This document shows, piece by piece, positions 34,428-49,200 of a stretch of DNA of 64,000 bases. The position numbers and the translations under genes were made by a program. Within the stretch, counting starts at the first letter, position 1. Each line of letters begins with the position of its first letter. The DNA comes from Phoronis australis (lineage: Eukaryota > Phoronida > Phoronidae), in assembly GCA_002633005.1 (NCBI GenBank), contig NMRA01000137.1, positions 496,001-560,000 on the forward strand, in the 5' to 3' direction. Below the pieces are notes generated by a model. It was not told where the DNA came from. It made no database searches and saw only the letters and a program-made list of their open reading frames with translations.

Positions 34428-37142
34428 GCCTTTTGTATTGCGTACTTTGTTTTGCAAAATTCAGACACAATTGTCCTATTATTATTTTTATTATATGTGT
34501 GTTAAATTGACAATTGCTGTTGTCGTGTGGTGTGTTCATATTGTGTCATGGCTTGTCTTTCAAAAACGTCAACGAAAACTAATTAAAAATTTACGCCCGC
34601 TTCTGTCCTACATATTCCTACTATAGCACAATTCCTAATTTATGCATTTTGTAAACAAAACATCTCTACCCCTCCACTAACTCGCTCAGTCAAAACAGGT
34701 TGAAAACCTAAATTCATTACTTTTCCACCAAGAACATCAAATAATTTCAGTAACTGTGTTCGTTTGTATCACGTTGAAACAGCAACTCGCACACGCTTAG
34801 AACTCGAGGGCAGGCGGCAAGGCGCCCTCTTGTAACGTTGGCAGCAGCACTTTCATTCTTCAAAAGACATTCAAGTGGCAGATATATTAAGTTAATGAAT
34901 CCTCAGTAGTGTCACTACTTCGTGATTTTCGGGGGATACGAAACTAGGGTTTGGAAGAGGTGACCGGAGATCAAGACTCCTGACATTTAAGTGCACATAA
35001 AAGCCGTTAAATCGTCCCTTCTCTTTTGGAATCTCAAAAAGTCTAGCTTTTAACACACCTCCCAATTGAGTTGCGCCCTGACAGACTGGCAACGACGACA
35101 ATTGCAAAAATACAAACTTGGCAATTATGATACACCGATCTTTTGGTTAAAGTGATTTTTGGGGTTTTGTGATATATATTCTAGTTAAAAAGGTTCAGTA
35201 CGTGGTTTCAACTGAACTGATGTGAAACCTTGGTTTTCATTTTTATTATGCTATAAGAAGAAACCCACATTCTCAGAATTTAGTAGCCTAAAGAAAGTGA
35301 AGCCATATGCATAACGATGAGTTGTAGAGAAGACAACTATTTTCATAAAATTTGGGCCAAATATTAGCCTAAGGCTTAAAATACACAATTTCGCCCCATT
35401 TCCCCATTTCGGCTCTCAACTTTATCTTTGCTTGTTTGGATTTTTTAATACTAGAGAGACCAGAGCCTTGAGTACGGGAAAATAACATGACGGCGACATC
35501 CCGTTGCTCCCAACTTGTTCGATTGTATAGCCCAACAACAAGTTGGGAAGTTTACCCCCCGTAGCCAATTAACTCCATTCTGGCGTTGATGGTTGGAGGG
35601 CCTGCGCTCTTTTGCTTGATAATTGCTCTAATCTCCGATCAGATCGTATCTAGCCTGACTGGGGTGGGCTGATAAAAATGAAAGTTAAGTTAAGCCAGAT
35701 ATTATCGCACGTTCAGCACCCCTCACGTCTGGAAAAGTTACTGAACGACAGGACGCCGTAATGAAAATAAGCAGTTCCGCGGATGCCGGAACGAACGCTA
35801 AGTGACGACACTCTTCTGCGTCAAAGATGTCTATTCTTTGTCATATGCAGAGTATTTCTCTTTGAGAGACTGGCTATAGCGTCATGTCAATTACACACGG
35901 GCTCGTTCGGTAATCTCAATCACTGGCAAAACGACTGAAATGAAAATTCCTGATTTATGGAACAGAAATACATAATTGCTTCCACCAATTCAACAGTTCA
36001 GCCAGGTCATCGAATCATTTCAGTGGCAGCCACTTTGTACGATGGTAAGTTCGAGAGCTTACTCAAGGAAATCTACGAGGACACTAACGTGATCTTAAGT
36101 CATCTAGCCTCCGATTCAGCATTACGGAAATTATTGCCATTCAAACGTAGTCTTGAGTGCTGGTAAATCTAAGTGAGGAAATCACGGTACATTTCGAGTT
36201 ACATAAAATTAGGCAGGGTGTCAAGATTTTACGTTTTTAGTTTCAACGTCGGCTTTTTGATCAGAAATAATTAACCGATAACTTTTGCTATAGCCTAAGT
36301 TTTAAAGGATCTCCAACCCAGAGTCCTGTTGGAGAACAAAGTGACGGGGTGGCGCTGGAGTTCAAACGTCGTCAGACTGGAAGGAGATTGCAAACTACTG
36401 GGGCACAAACATGATTAGGACTGTTCACGAGGTACCCCCATGCAAGAGAAGCACTTAATCCCACATTAACTTCCACTACAGCGAGCAAGCGGTATAACTG
36501 AATGCACTCGAGATTTGTTTGTTGTTTTTTTCGATATTCGAAACATACATTTCCTCACAAATCGTTTATTCATTAAAACATCATTACATGATAAAATTGA
36601 CAGTCTGACTACACTATCCACGATACTGTTTATTCGTAAACAATGATTTAGATATGGGTTTCAAACTAACGTAATAGGACCTCATGACAAAAGCAGACAT
36701 GATGTGAGCGTGGGATAAAGATGATCTTTTTAAAATGACAATGTATATGTACTAGAAACATTTTTTGACTTTGAAGCGCTTCCGAACAATATTGATTAGT
36801 AACAAAAATAGAATTGTTTTTTGGCAGCCACACGTTACGCCAGGTTAAATTTAATTTATTTTCAAATGCACACAAGAACCTATAGCGGCGAAGAATGGTA
36901 ACTGATATCAGGTTTCTAGAGTTTGTGTGTAACAAATGTTAGCAAGTTGAATTTTCGGATCTCAAAGATACATGGGTCTTGATACTAGCGGCACCTATTG
37001 ACCTTTTAAGGATCTGAGATTTGTGGGATATCTGAAACAGATTGTGAGTCAGCGAGAGAAGATGGACATACATTTCCAGCCAACAGATGGTGAAGAAAAT
37101 AAATCCCAGAATTCTCAAAACCATGAGAAAGTCAAGAATAAC
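34428..37142. other. Intergenic stretch up to the ferroxidase 3' end
   Basis: No gene firmly supported. A 70-codon plus frame (35957-36166) is discussed in the findings. TTTATT at 36855-36860 is an AATAAA on the minus strand. Confidence 0.4.
36855..36860 (-). terminator. Candidate polyadenylation signal, ferroxidase gene
   Basis: AATAAA on the minus strand about 283 nt beyond the ferroxidase stop codon. Confidence 0.4.
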
Positions 37143-37233
37143 TTAAGGCTCGTAAGCCTTATTTTCGTGACCTCGTCTCCTCTTGTTGACACCAGGATCG
37201 CTGCGCCTGCCCTTGCAACTCCGTGGTCTAACC
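37143..37233 (-). CDS. HEPH-like: Ferroxidase exon 15: cytoplasmic tail and stop
   Basis: After CTGTTTCAG, one base completes an Arg codon; then VRPRSCKGRRSD..., a strongly basic juxtamembrane segment, and ENKAYEP-stop (TAA at 37145-37143). Confidence 0.85.
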
Positions 37234-40200
37234 CTGAAACAGTTAGTAATTTATAAATACACACTCGTTTTCATTCAAAGACTTGACTCTACGGTCAACT
37301 GTACCAATTTTCACATAAGTGTCCTTACATTACGAGGCGTTTTACATCGAGTCTAAGCGGAGACTTGCACAAAACTTACGACTGATTGCAAATTTCCTTT
37401 AGACTCTACGTAAAATCTTGGTTCAGTTCTGTGAATTTAATTTCCACCTATGCATGAAATATGGTGAAAGCGGCAAGTAAATGTAAATGCCTCGTTAGGG
37501 ACAGGAAAAAACGAGTACGGTATCGCAAATTAGGAATGATACTTACCTGACGAATACGGCAAGAAGTGCAATTACTATTAATAAGGCAACTGCTGCGACA
37601 ATGATGACTGCAGCAAGGCTCCCATCCTGTACCGGGCTTTCGCTTAGACTTTCTTTGTTGGTCCCATTTTTACCTAAGAAGATAATATTGTGTATTGGAA
37701 ACAGGAAACCTGTAGAAGTAGCCGAACGGAAAAACTGATTCTCACTTTAATATCAAGAGCGAAAGTGAAAATTTCACTGTTTAAATTTCACAAAAAGACA
37801 ATCATATTCTTGATGTTTACTCACAATATTGATTTACAAGAAAGCTATATTTCCATTGTCAAGCATATCATTCGACTCCATTAGTTTCAAAGGCATCAAG
37901 ACATAAGTATGAATAGATATTTTCTCAAACTTTGCAGCATAAGCCCATTCAATTCACCTCGGGTATTTTCTTAGCCTCAAAACTACCCTCAGAAGTGAAC
38001 CCTATCTGTGCAGTCATACGGTACGACGTCTGACTTTTAAACTGGAGAATGGTTTGGCCGCAGCACTGGGGTTCGTGGATGTGCAGATAACGTACATCTC
38101 AGAAAATTCGAGGCTACGATAATACCCGAGGTATTACGGGTGGTTTTACACTCCCGTAGTCGAATCCAAGTCATTCCAAAATCAAGGCAGCAAGATTGCG
38201 TAATACATTTTACTCCATTCAATGTCACGAAGTATTGGTGAAGCAGAAAAAATGTAATATACGTAACGGTACCGATTACCTACGACTAGAGGTATAACAT
38301 TTAATAAAACCATGGACTTCTCATATATCCATGGCAGGTACCCGGGTAATAGGGCCTGACGTCAGAGCAAGTAGAGAGGGAATCACAACGCTGGTGTAAT
38401 GGCACTGATTTTTAACGAGGAAACGATGAACTAGAAATGATTACGAAGACAACTGGACCTCGGCCGAGAGGCGAAATGGAGAGTCGCGAACAACACTCAT
38501 AGTACGCAGATCTTCACAAAAAGGCAGAATCACGTCCCCAGAACACTTCAGGTTTACAGCAACGTCGGCGCCAGTACAGCTTGCGTACACTCTACATTAT
38601 GTTACTTGTCCGCCAGGTTCTGACATTTGTAACCTACTTATGTCAGGAAAGTTGGGGTCGGAAAAAGTTTATTGTTTCGAGAATCTTTGAAGGTGCACAC
38701 AAAATGTAAAACGACGGTTTCACACCGAATGTTGAATTGATTGAACCATTGATGTAAGACCTAGAACCACACGGTCGGACTTTCGGCGCGATCGACCAGG
38801 CCGTCTCAGAGCATTAGATGTTAGTTACAAAATTTTGCTTAGGGTATTTATAGATACATGAGCTCATTCAGGTGATCAAACGAGCCCAGAATTCCGTACT
38901 CACCGGAAGTTAGTTGATTTTTAGTCACAGTGTAAGTCATTTCCATGCCAGCACTAAGATGATCATCAACATGACAATGCAGTAACCATTCTCCTGGGTT
39001 CACAGCTTCCATGAGGACCGTCTCAAAAGTACCAGGGACGACGGTGATGACATCTGCCATGTGGACACTTCCGGTTTTGTGTTTCACCGTTTGGCCGTGA
39101 AAATGCACCGTATGGACATCGACCTCTGTTCCGAATCCAATCAGATACCAGAAGGCTACATCGCTTTGATTCATCGTTAACGGTACGATGTTGTTAAAAA
39201 TGTAACCATTTATACCTGCAAATATAAAAACCAGAGATTCGAAATAATTGATTTTTTTCAAAACTAAGAGTCTTCGATGGTTAAAGTGCCTATGTGCTTC
39301 ATCATCAAGTAAAATCGGAAACAATGACTTTGTGGTTCGTTTGCTGCCTGAAAATTCCACAGTATAGCTCGATTATACGTCGCTGCACATAACACTCGCC
39401 ATGAGTTAATAATAAATTGGCGTTATAAGAATTGTAGACTAATTACTCTTGAGACGCCACTGGGCAAATCCCCCTCCCGACCTCCACCCATTTGATGCTA
39501 TGCACATCTACAATCCTGGTTTGCGCAAATGCTTGCAGACAAATTGTTGCCCGCCCCCTTGTGATATCCTAGATCCGCCACTGGCTTTTCTGCTTTACTT
39601 CGACTGCTGAACTGCTTTTCTTTTTCTCCGGCTGCTGAACTTTTAACTGACTAATACAAACCCGTGCTTGTGTATTTATAGACTAATGCAATGTTATAGA
39701 ACTTTCCGGAATCTACCCAATCATACTACAAACATATACTAGTCTCTAGAATATTCCAAACTACATTAATCACTGTCATGTTGGAGTCTTTTAGAAAGTT
39801 CCACACTATGCTCAGTAGTAAGCAAATTACGTCATCACTGTACTGAACTCAGGGGTCATGCCCATCAATAACACAAACAGAACAATAAAACAAATTAAAC
39901 CAAGAACATTGTCAGTTTAAATTCTGACACGATCGAAACCCCGTCCAACGTGACCACCACGTAAAACTATGCGTATGTCGACAGAAACCACGTCCAACGG
40001 AACCACCAAGTATGTCGATCAAAACCCCGGTCAACGTGACCACCGCGTATATGCCCGTCGATCAAAACCCCGTCCAACGTGACCACCACGTATGCGTATG
40101 TCGATCAAAACCCCGACCAACGTGACCACCACGTACGAGCATTGCCTCAGCTTCGTTCAGAAACACAAATACTATACAAACCATGCATTAAGTTGCTTTC

Positions 40201-43200
40201 TTTGAAATCTTCATTGTCCTTTTCCACTTCACAAGGTTCTATGCAGTTTTTTTTAATATTCTCATCGAGGTACCAGCTCTCGCTTTCATCAGTTACGGTG
40301 AAGAGCAGAGCAAATTCTCTGTCGACGGTTTTTGCGTTCAGCGATTTTCCTAGCGTTCCAGGTCTGCACACAATTAGTGGACCAATAAGACCCGAGTTCG
40401 TGTCTCTCACGAGGTCAATGGATGAAGTATACGCCCACGTGGTACAATTTAAGTCACCATCACCTGGACCAGACCTCGGTGGAATTTTCCACGTATAATT
40501 ATACGTGGCTCCTGCGGCCACTTCACCTCTATCTACAAAACAAATGAGCAACATATTGTTTGTTGTGTAGTTATACGTAGTCAGAGGAAACAAAATGAGA
40601 AAGGGTGGCCATGTTATTTTTACGCACATGTGAACAGTGGGCCTACGTGTATTGGAAGTTTCCACAACTCAAGATTATAGCACGTGCATTGATTTCAAAT
40701 AGACAGAAATGTGCAAAACGTTGCAAGTGCACATAGTCTTTTGAGTCATTTGTTAAAACTGTTAATAGATATTCGGTTATCTGATAGGCATACTGATAGG
40801 CTTTCACATAACACATGTTACAGGTCTGTAGCACTTATAAGTTAGGGGCAATCCCTTTTAGATATCTAGTAGCCCTTTTAAGGAAAAACCTTTCCAAAAT
40901 CTTACTAGACTTTGAAAAGGCTTTCTACCACCCCTAAATACAGCCAGACCAGTAATATCTGTTTACGCCAACGCCTACAACGTTCGTTTTCTCTGCATCG
41001 AAACGGGTAACTGAAAATCTTCATTCGATGTCATTTGGCTCATACGTGCAGATCCGTCTTCGTATGATGAACCCTCCGAATCCTTTTTGTAGAAGACACC
41101 GTGTGGATGAATGGAGTACGGTCTCGACGCAGCATTGTTTTTGAAGACAACTACAATAGTGTCACCGACCTCGGCTTTGATAAACGGTCCCAGCATGCCC
41201 AAGTGTAAATCACGATCACTCCGCGGCTTTTGCTTGCTGAACGTTGAATCAGTGAATTCCCGATACAGTGCTTTCTGGTAGACTTTGCCCAGAGTTTTGG
41301 ACGACCGGTTTGTGAATACTTCACTGTGACTGCAAGAAAAGCAAACTGATCATTAAACAATGTGTTCGAAGACAGTGTTTGCCATTTCATGGGATACACA
41401 TAAACGAAAATGAAATGCGTATTACGTATTACTATAGGTGTTCGCGTTCTATGAATGAACGATTTCCCCTTATAATCTGTGTGACGCCTCAATCTTGCAG
41501 ATCAGGTCCAAACGCTCGATCACGTGACGCGTTTCTTTCTCTGGACTGCAATATCCTAGATTTTTTTTGAATAAGTAAATATTTTATTTCTCAAAAGAAG
41601 GAAAGTAACAGCAAATGGTAACTAATAACTATTTAGTAATGGAAAAGGTACAACATTCACACACCATCCTTTCATACACCCACGCACTCTTAATGTACAT
41701 CTTATTTCCAAAATTGTACACGAACCAATAACTATTTATCTATATAAGTATTTACCAAAGGGCTTTCCAAAAGGTGAAATTCAGGGGGTTTTTAAACTGA
41801 TGATCAGCTTTCGTCTAACTTTGGTATAATGGTAGAAGGAATACAAAAAATTTTCAAAAGTATGCTTGCTGTGGTCCAAAGATGATTGAAATATAAAGTA
41901 CTGACATGAAGTTAGTACAGTATTAGTCCCTTCAAAATTGGGTCCAAAATACACGTTTAAAATGTTATTCTTTACTAAATCTATGGTTTGTTTTGTTATA
42001 TTACTTAACAAAGCTTGAACTTTGGACCGCGGCGCCTGTACAAGTGAACAATCACAAAACAAATGATCAAAAGTTTCAACAGCATTACAAGACAAACAAC
42101 TATTAGCTCTTATAATATTCATCTTTTTCAAGAGATACTTTGCGTGAACTTTTCTATGCATATTATATTTAAAAGTTTTAACTTTGGCAAGGAGTACAAG
42201 TCTGAATGGCAACGCGTAAATCTTTCCAATTTGTTGGTCTGAATTAATTTCACTTAATCTGTGTTCTACGTCAGGTTGTGAAATAGATTTGTATAAAAAG
42301 TATTTTTTTAATAATTTATTATCAGTCATAAAACAGTACAAAGACAAACAAACAAATAAGTACATCCATTCATTCACGCATGCACACCTCAGGAAAGACC
42401 ATTCTCGTATCTCGTTTAAAGTAAATAACTTCTACATGTAGTTAACGTGAACACCGAAATTTTCCCATTTCGCAGAGAAGCTTTCATATACAAAGTTTTT
42501 GTATGCAATTAATTTTTCAGCATTGTAGTACTCATAAGTATATGTAACAAACCTGTGAAAATTAGGTATATTTTTGTGTTAAAAAGAAAATCATGCGTCT
42601 CGTAAAGTCCAAGCATAACTCGATCGTAAGAGAGACTGTTGGGAAGCTGAATGCGACACTTTTGCATTAGCTGTCCGAATTCCTTCCAGAAATCTTGTAC
42701 AATGCGATATTCCCAAAAAAGGTGTGACAGCGTCTCTGGAGCTTTATTACAAAAGGAACATAAATTAGAATCCCGAACACGGATTTTGACTAAAAAGGTA
42801 TTTGTTGCGATAATCCTGTGTAGTATTCTAACTTGGAACCATCTAATGTTGGGATCCTTTGTAATTTCATAAGGCAATGCGTATATTTCTTCCAATTTAA
42901 ACTATCTCCTAACTCTATTTCCCATTTACTCTCTGACTTAGAAGGTTTCTTAACGTCATTAAAGACTGAGAAAATGTGTCTACAACCCTTAAAATCTTTC
43001 CGTAAGTGAATGATTGCAGACATTAACACTTTTAAATTTACTTTGAAATAGACTTGTTTGAAACCTTCTTAGAACGGAAACAACACCATAATATTCTACA
43101 AAGTTAGTTTTTACATCGAACTTATTTTTCATATGGTTCAAACTAACGAAATCACCGTCAGAGGTATACATATCTCTAATAAATCTTAAGCCTTTTACAA

Positions 43201-46200
43201 ACTAAGGCTTATAAAAAACACTTGTGCCTCCGATCGCCAAGTTACTATTAAACCTCAAAGGTTGATTCAAAAAGTCCTCCTTACTTGCAACAATTATTTT
43301 CTTGTAAAAATATGTCATACTTCCAAATACTTCGCGCCAGCAGGAATTACCAATTAGAGCTAACTTCGACTTAATAAAGTCATCTCCAAATGAAGCAAAA
43401 TTCTTTAAGAACGGGTAGAGTGAGTACAGTAATTCACCACTTTTAGACGCAGGGCTTTCAAGATATCTATGGGCCATAGCGAGTTTTAAAGCTTTGCTAA
43501 AAGTATGCATATTAATCATTTGAAGTCCCCCTTGCATGATCAATTCCTAAACAGGCCGTGGTTTGTTTTATTTTATCATGACGAGCCTGCCACACAAATC
43601 TAAAAAATGTCGTATTCAAATCATCCAAGACTTTTACTGGTGGATTTTGTAAAGTTGACAACAAAAATTTAAGTTTAGAAATAGCTAATGTTTTAATTAC
43701 CGTTACTGTACCAAACGGCGTTAAATTTCATCGACTCCAACTTTTCAATAAAAGCTTAATCTCAGTTATTCTTGCAGTGAAGTTCTTAATTTTTATTTGA
43801 TTGTATATTAATCTGGCTGTACTGAAAGTCGTCCATTGAATTTGTCTTGGAAGTGTTCATTCTATTAGGTAACTTAAGTGCATTCATCAAAGCATACTAT
43901 TGTAACCAACTGGAGAATTTGTATCTTAGCTTCAAAACTTCCCAAGACAAAAACTTGTTTTGAACATCTAATATATCTTTTACATAAACTATACCAGCTT
44001 TGTACAACCCGCTGAAAAACACAGATTTGCCATCAACCAAAATATTTCTGTTGTTCCATATTACCTGTCCAATAACATCAATTTCGCTGTGTAAGACAAC
44101 GCTAACATTTTTCCATGCGTCCAACAAGTCACAATAAAAGTTGGTGGTATTATCCAAACACAACAACTTGGCAGAAAATTTTGATTTAAAAAGCAATGCA
44201 CACCCTTACCTCATAAAAAGGAAATTTGGAAAGGCTTTCCAGTATTTTTTTCTCCTTCTACATAACGCTGAACCCATTTTACTAACAATGAGTAATAGAT
44301 AACATTTATATCTGGTACTACCAAGCCACCATCTGCACGGGTATTTACTGGCACACTTCTCTTCACACTAGGAGTCTTATTTTGCCAAACAAAATCAGAT
44401 ATCAAAGAATTAATGTGTTCTCTACGAGCAGTATCAATACCCAAATTATTGATGACATAAATAATTTTAGATAAGGCGAAAGTTTTTAACGTCAATTCTG
44501 CCCAATAAATTAATATTGCGGCGCTTCCAAAAGCCCAGAGTTTTCTTAAAACTTTTAACTTTGAAATCATAATTTAATTGATCATTTTCCTTTTTATTGT
44601 GGCCAAAAAATCTCTATACACTTGATTGGCTTGCCAGTACATTTAAACCCGTGCAATTGCTCACATTTTTATAATTTAATTTAAAACCAGAAACCTGGCC
44701 AAACTTATCCAAAAATTGAAGACAATTAAATCCTGAAACTTTATAGTCTAAAAATATTGTTGTGTCATCCGCATACCGGACAAGCTTTATTTCAGTATTA
44801 GCAATTTCTATTCCGGAAATAACATCACTTGATCTGATATAATTTGCCATGACCTCAACTGCTTAGCAAAACAAGGGGTCAGAGAGTGAGTCTCCCTGTT
44901 GCACTCCACGTTAGAGTGGAAAATATCTGGTAGTAAAGCCGTTGTTGATTACGCAAGCCATTGGGCTCTTATATATTATTTGGATCCATTTTCTGAAAAC
45001 AGAGCCAAATTTAAATGCGTTCAAATTTTTTGAAAGAATGTCCCATGAAAGTGCATCGAATGCTTTACAAAAATCTAAGAAACGGATACTGCCTTGACAA
45101 TTTTGACTATTGGTATAGGAAATGATGTCTTGTATAATGCGGATGTTAAATCCAATATATCTACCTTTTACTCCTGTTTGATTTTCATGGACTAACTTAT
45201 CAATAACGCTATTTAATGGAAGTGTAAGGACCTTCGTAAACAATTTGTAGTCAACGTTTAGTAACGATATGAGTCGCCAATTATTTAATGACAGCAGTTC
45301 AGTCTTATCTTCTTGGATTTGGGGAGGAGGGTAATCACCCCTTGCCTTTGTGATGGTGATAGGTCGCAAACTTTAAAACTATACTCAAAAGCTTCCAGTA
45401 AAGGCCCTGTGACTTCCTGCCAGATGACAACTGAATGGTCTCAAACTTGAACAGTAAGGAGAGTCATGAAGAAACATTATCTCATAAGTGCACAATAATT
45501 CCTCTCGAGTTGATTTCCGTAAACAAACACGACAGACAGATTAAGCCAACATTGTTTCAGTTAGGTTACAGGACATTAAATGATCACGATACGTGCCAAG
45601 GTAAATAGAACGTTTCTTCGCACTGGTGAAACACCTTACCTTCCTGCTTCCGTTAGAGAACTGTTGAAGATCAGATTCTTGTTACTTGGTGCATAGTCCC
45701 ACTCCATCTCTACAACCGCTATGTAGTAGTACCTCGTGACCCCGTTGTATTGCGGGTTATCTTGATTTGTCTTATTACAGTCATTCACCTCGAATAGTGA
45801 CACCATGCCAGCGTTATAATGGTCATTGGTGTGACAGACCAACGCCCATGAACCTAAAACGGTTTGAAGACGTTATTACCTTTTTGTTTAGACCACTTTT
45901 CCCCAAAAATAGTTCCTGCGTTTTCCATACTCAAGATGATTTAGAGGTGATTTCTAGTCTGGTGAAAACTAATGGTGCACTATATTCTGTAAGACCGAGC
46001 CAAATAAGTTGGAAGGACGGATGTATACTTGCAAAGCATGGTCTCGAGTTGTTTTCAAGCAAAGAATCAACTAGCCGAGAAGGGTCGGAAGTAACTTAAA
46101 AACCTCCAGGCTTTTTTCACCACAGAATTTACTGCTCATCTTAGTAGACAAATTGAAACCTGTTTTACAGCTGTAGCACTCTATGTATTATTTATGAAGT

Positions 46201-49200
46201 AACAAAGAAAATCATGTTCTGGTGCAAGCGCACATGTCATGTAGGTGTGTCAGAGTATAACTTCGTATATTTGGAAAGGACAAAATCTGAAATCATACGC
46301 ACGACCGACACTACTTGCCGAGAACTCACAATTCACCAGAGGCGCCTAGTGAGTGGCGCCGGTTTTACTTCCGGGAAGTAAGTCGTCTTTTCACAACATC
46401 GAAAAGTGGCGCCACTTCACAGAATTTCATATGAAAAGACCACAAATGTGAATCTATTGTCAATGTTGTACAGTCATAAAGAGGATTCAAAGAGTGGCAG
46501 CAAAAATGAAAAGTCAGTCTGCGCACAGAGGCGGCCATTTGGCATAACAAACCTCTGAAATAAGTAGTTGCATTTCGAACATGTTTCGATCCCAACGTTG
46601 AATTCTTAAACAAAGCGTAGCTCTTTTAAAAGTCCCCATGCTCATGAATCATTGTCGAATGAGCGAGCATTAAATAAAAAGAAATGCGTACTCGAGCCAA
46701 TTTCGAATTCAAAGTTTAGGGTTGGCCAACCTCAAGAGAAGTTATCTAGAACCACTGATGGATTCGACGTTCTTGTAGGTAACGAAAACATGATCTTATT
46801 GTGGTGTGAAAGCAATTGTATGGCAGTTTAATGCCTAATTATGTTTTTTATTCCCAGATGAATTGGGTAAAGTCCAGCATTATGCGTGGTAGGCATTGAT
46901 TTTATCAAATAAAGTTCACACATTGCAGACCACAAAGAGGCTGACTGAACACCAGAAGGTCCCAAGCAGCTCAGTGACTTTCATCGCTTTGGCGGGCGAT
47001 TCATCAATAACTTGGCCTGTTCTCAAAATTGTACAAAATCTACAATTTCGTGCGGGCATATTTTGGCGACATTTCTCCTGTTGTTAGGAATTACAGAAAA
47101 GTAGACCACCCATATCAAACGAATAATTTTTCTTGGTACCGACAATATATCATTTCGTTCAAGAAAATTGTTACGGTCACACAATGTTTTTACAATTGAA
47201 GATCCAGTGGGTTATCTGGAACTGTTTGTGGGCCATTTATTTTCCAGTAGCACGAAACCAGCCAACTAAATACGAGTATGCACAGCGTACACCACAATTC
47301 TTTTTTATCAATTAATATTAGACACTCTGTATTGCGTGGTCTATTGTAGTCATAACACGGAATAGTGTCAAGTGTTCTTTCAACCATCGAATATTGGTGT
47401 TACTCTTTGAACGGCAGAACACAATTTCGGAAAACCGATATTTCGTTCGAAGAGTAGCTTGCCCGCTTGACCTATGTACACGTGACCTATTCATAAACAC
47501 ACCAATAGCTGTTGAAATTTGCTTGTAAAATTGTTTAAATAAAAACGAATGCCCAACATTTTCCATTATCCGAACGTTAGAAAAAAATATGTTAATTTAC
47601 TTTGGTCGACATGTGCATTTTGTATTCAGGCAGTCGGTAGGTGGAGGTTGATTTGAGTCACCAAGTTCGGATAGAAGTGGACATTTTCATTGTTTAAATT
47701 CCGAGTTCTATCATCTTTTTAATTTTTTATTCGCCTGAAAAATGCCGAAAATAAGCCTGACATTATTGAGTACCACAACAAAGCTGACCTTCATTGTCAG
47801 GGGTCATGGAGAATGTTGCTGCTTGGCCAGGTATGATCGATATTGAATCTCTTGTCGAGCTTCCAACGTTGAACGTCTGCCCGTGGAATGAGACGGAGTG
47901 AAGGTCAACCTCAGTACCGATCGACATCACGTGCCACGAGACTTTGTCGTTTTTACACATTTCAAGACCTTGGAGGTTTGCGTACAGGTAACCGTTGATT
48001 CCTATGGAATAAAAGAGTAATGGTTCAACGCATACATGGTGTCCCAAAAATGTTAACAAAAGAATCTAAAACGCATGAGTACCAGAAATTGGTTTTGCAG
48101 GGAATTACCGGTGGCAAAACCTCAACTTTCCGGGAACCTTGTAATTTATTTGCAGGGTGTTTTTGTAATACTGGATGTGCCGATTCGAATGAGGCTGAGT
48201 GGCCATTTGCCACTGGCTTGAAGTTCTCACAATCCAATCCAATATGGCCGACAGGATGGGAATCAAAATTTTATGAAAACTTTTAAACTAAATACAATAA
48301 AGTGGATTTTGACACCAGTGCTTATGTTTTCAACAACGAGCAAACCGATTCTGTTATCATTTTGTAAACTGGAAGTAAGCAAAACGATTACAATTCGAAT
48401 TAGAACACAAAAACGCATGCATGCATGCGCATATTAATGTTTAGTGTATGTCTATGACGACGTGTGTACGTGTGCGTGTCCACGTGGGGGGGCGTGCGCG
48501 TGTGTGTGTGTGTATGTATATATACAACATCTGAATTTCGTTAAAAACACAAGCTACACTTTTTGCATGAAAGCTTGATACAGAGTCGCTCGAAGCGTCG
48601 AAACAATCTCCATTCTTCAGGTGTGCAGCTATGTAGCAAAACACCGAGAGACATAATAAACAAATTAAACACTAGTTATAACTAGGCAAGAAATAGTAAA
48701 CAATACCATCATTCGCTATGTTGAAAATGACACATTTCGGTTAATATTTTAATCCCTATTGATCAGTCACGAAAAACCTGTGTTGAATGAGCAGGATTCC
48801 TACCATGAGTTGCTTTCACATTCTCTGCTTGTATGCCCCTCCTCCTGCCGTCACGTGTTTTTCACTGTTTATTTCGCTTCGTATATGCTCATTCCACTTA
48901 TTGCCTGGTGATGAGATATGCATTCTTGAAATGCAGCCAGTGTTTTAATTTGTTTGTTGTATGTTGCTCTTCCACTAAGTTTTTTACTTGTTTTTTTTTT
49001 GGTTGTTCGCACGATACAGGTCGCAATTTTGGTTCGATCATCACGAAATTTACACATAACACGTACTTTCGGAAATACTGGAAGCCTGTTGTTTTTCGTC
49101 AAAATCGAATCCAAGATGGCGGCTGTGGCGGCCATTTTGTTTTCATTTAAAGGTTCAAATACTTCTGGAGGGTACAATTTTTTACGTAAAAGGCTAAGAA

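Larger units (their letters stand above)
39216..40181 (-). other. Ferroxidase intron 12
   Basis: Contains a 43-46-bp minisatellite (39932-40137) and a dispersed repeat (39455-39583). Confidence 0.7.
41330..45639 (-). other. Ferroxidase intron 10 with LINE remnants
   Basis: A 4.3-kb intron, mostly filled by two Tx1/L1-type LINE fragments in the same orientation as the gene. Confidence 0.75.

Noticed and set aside
34237-34539. Three overlapping minus-strand frames of 63-100 codons
   Set aside because: Caused by the 38-bp minisatellite.
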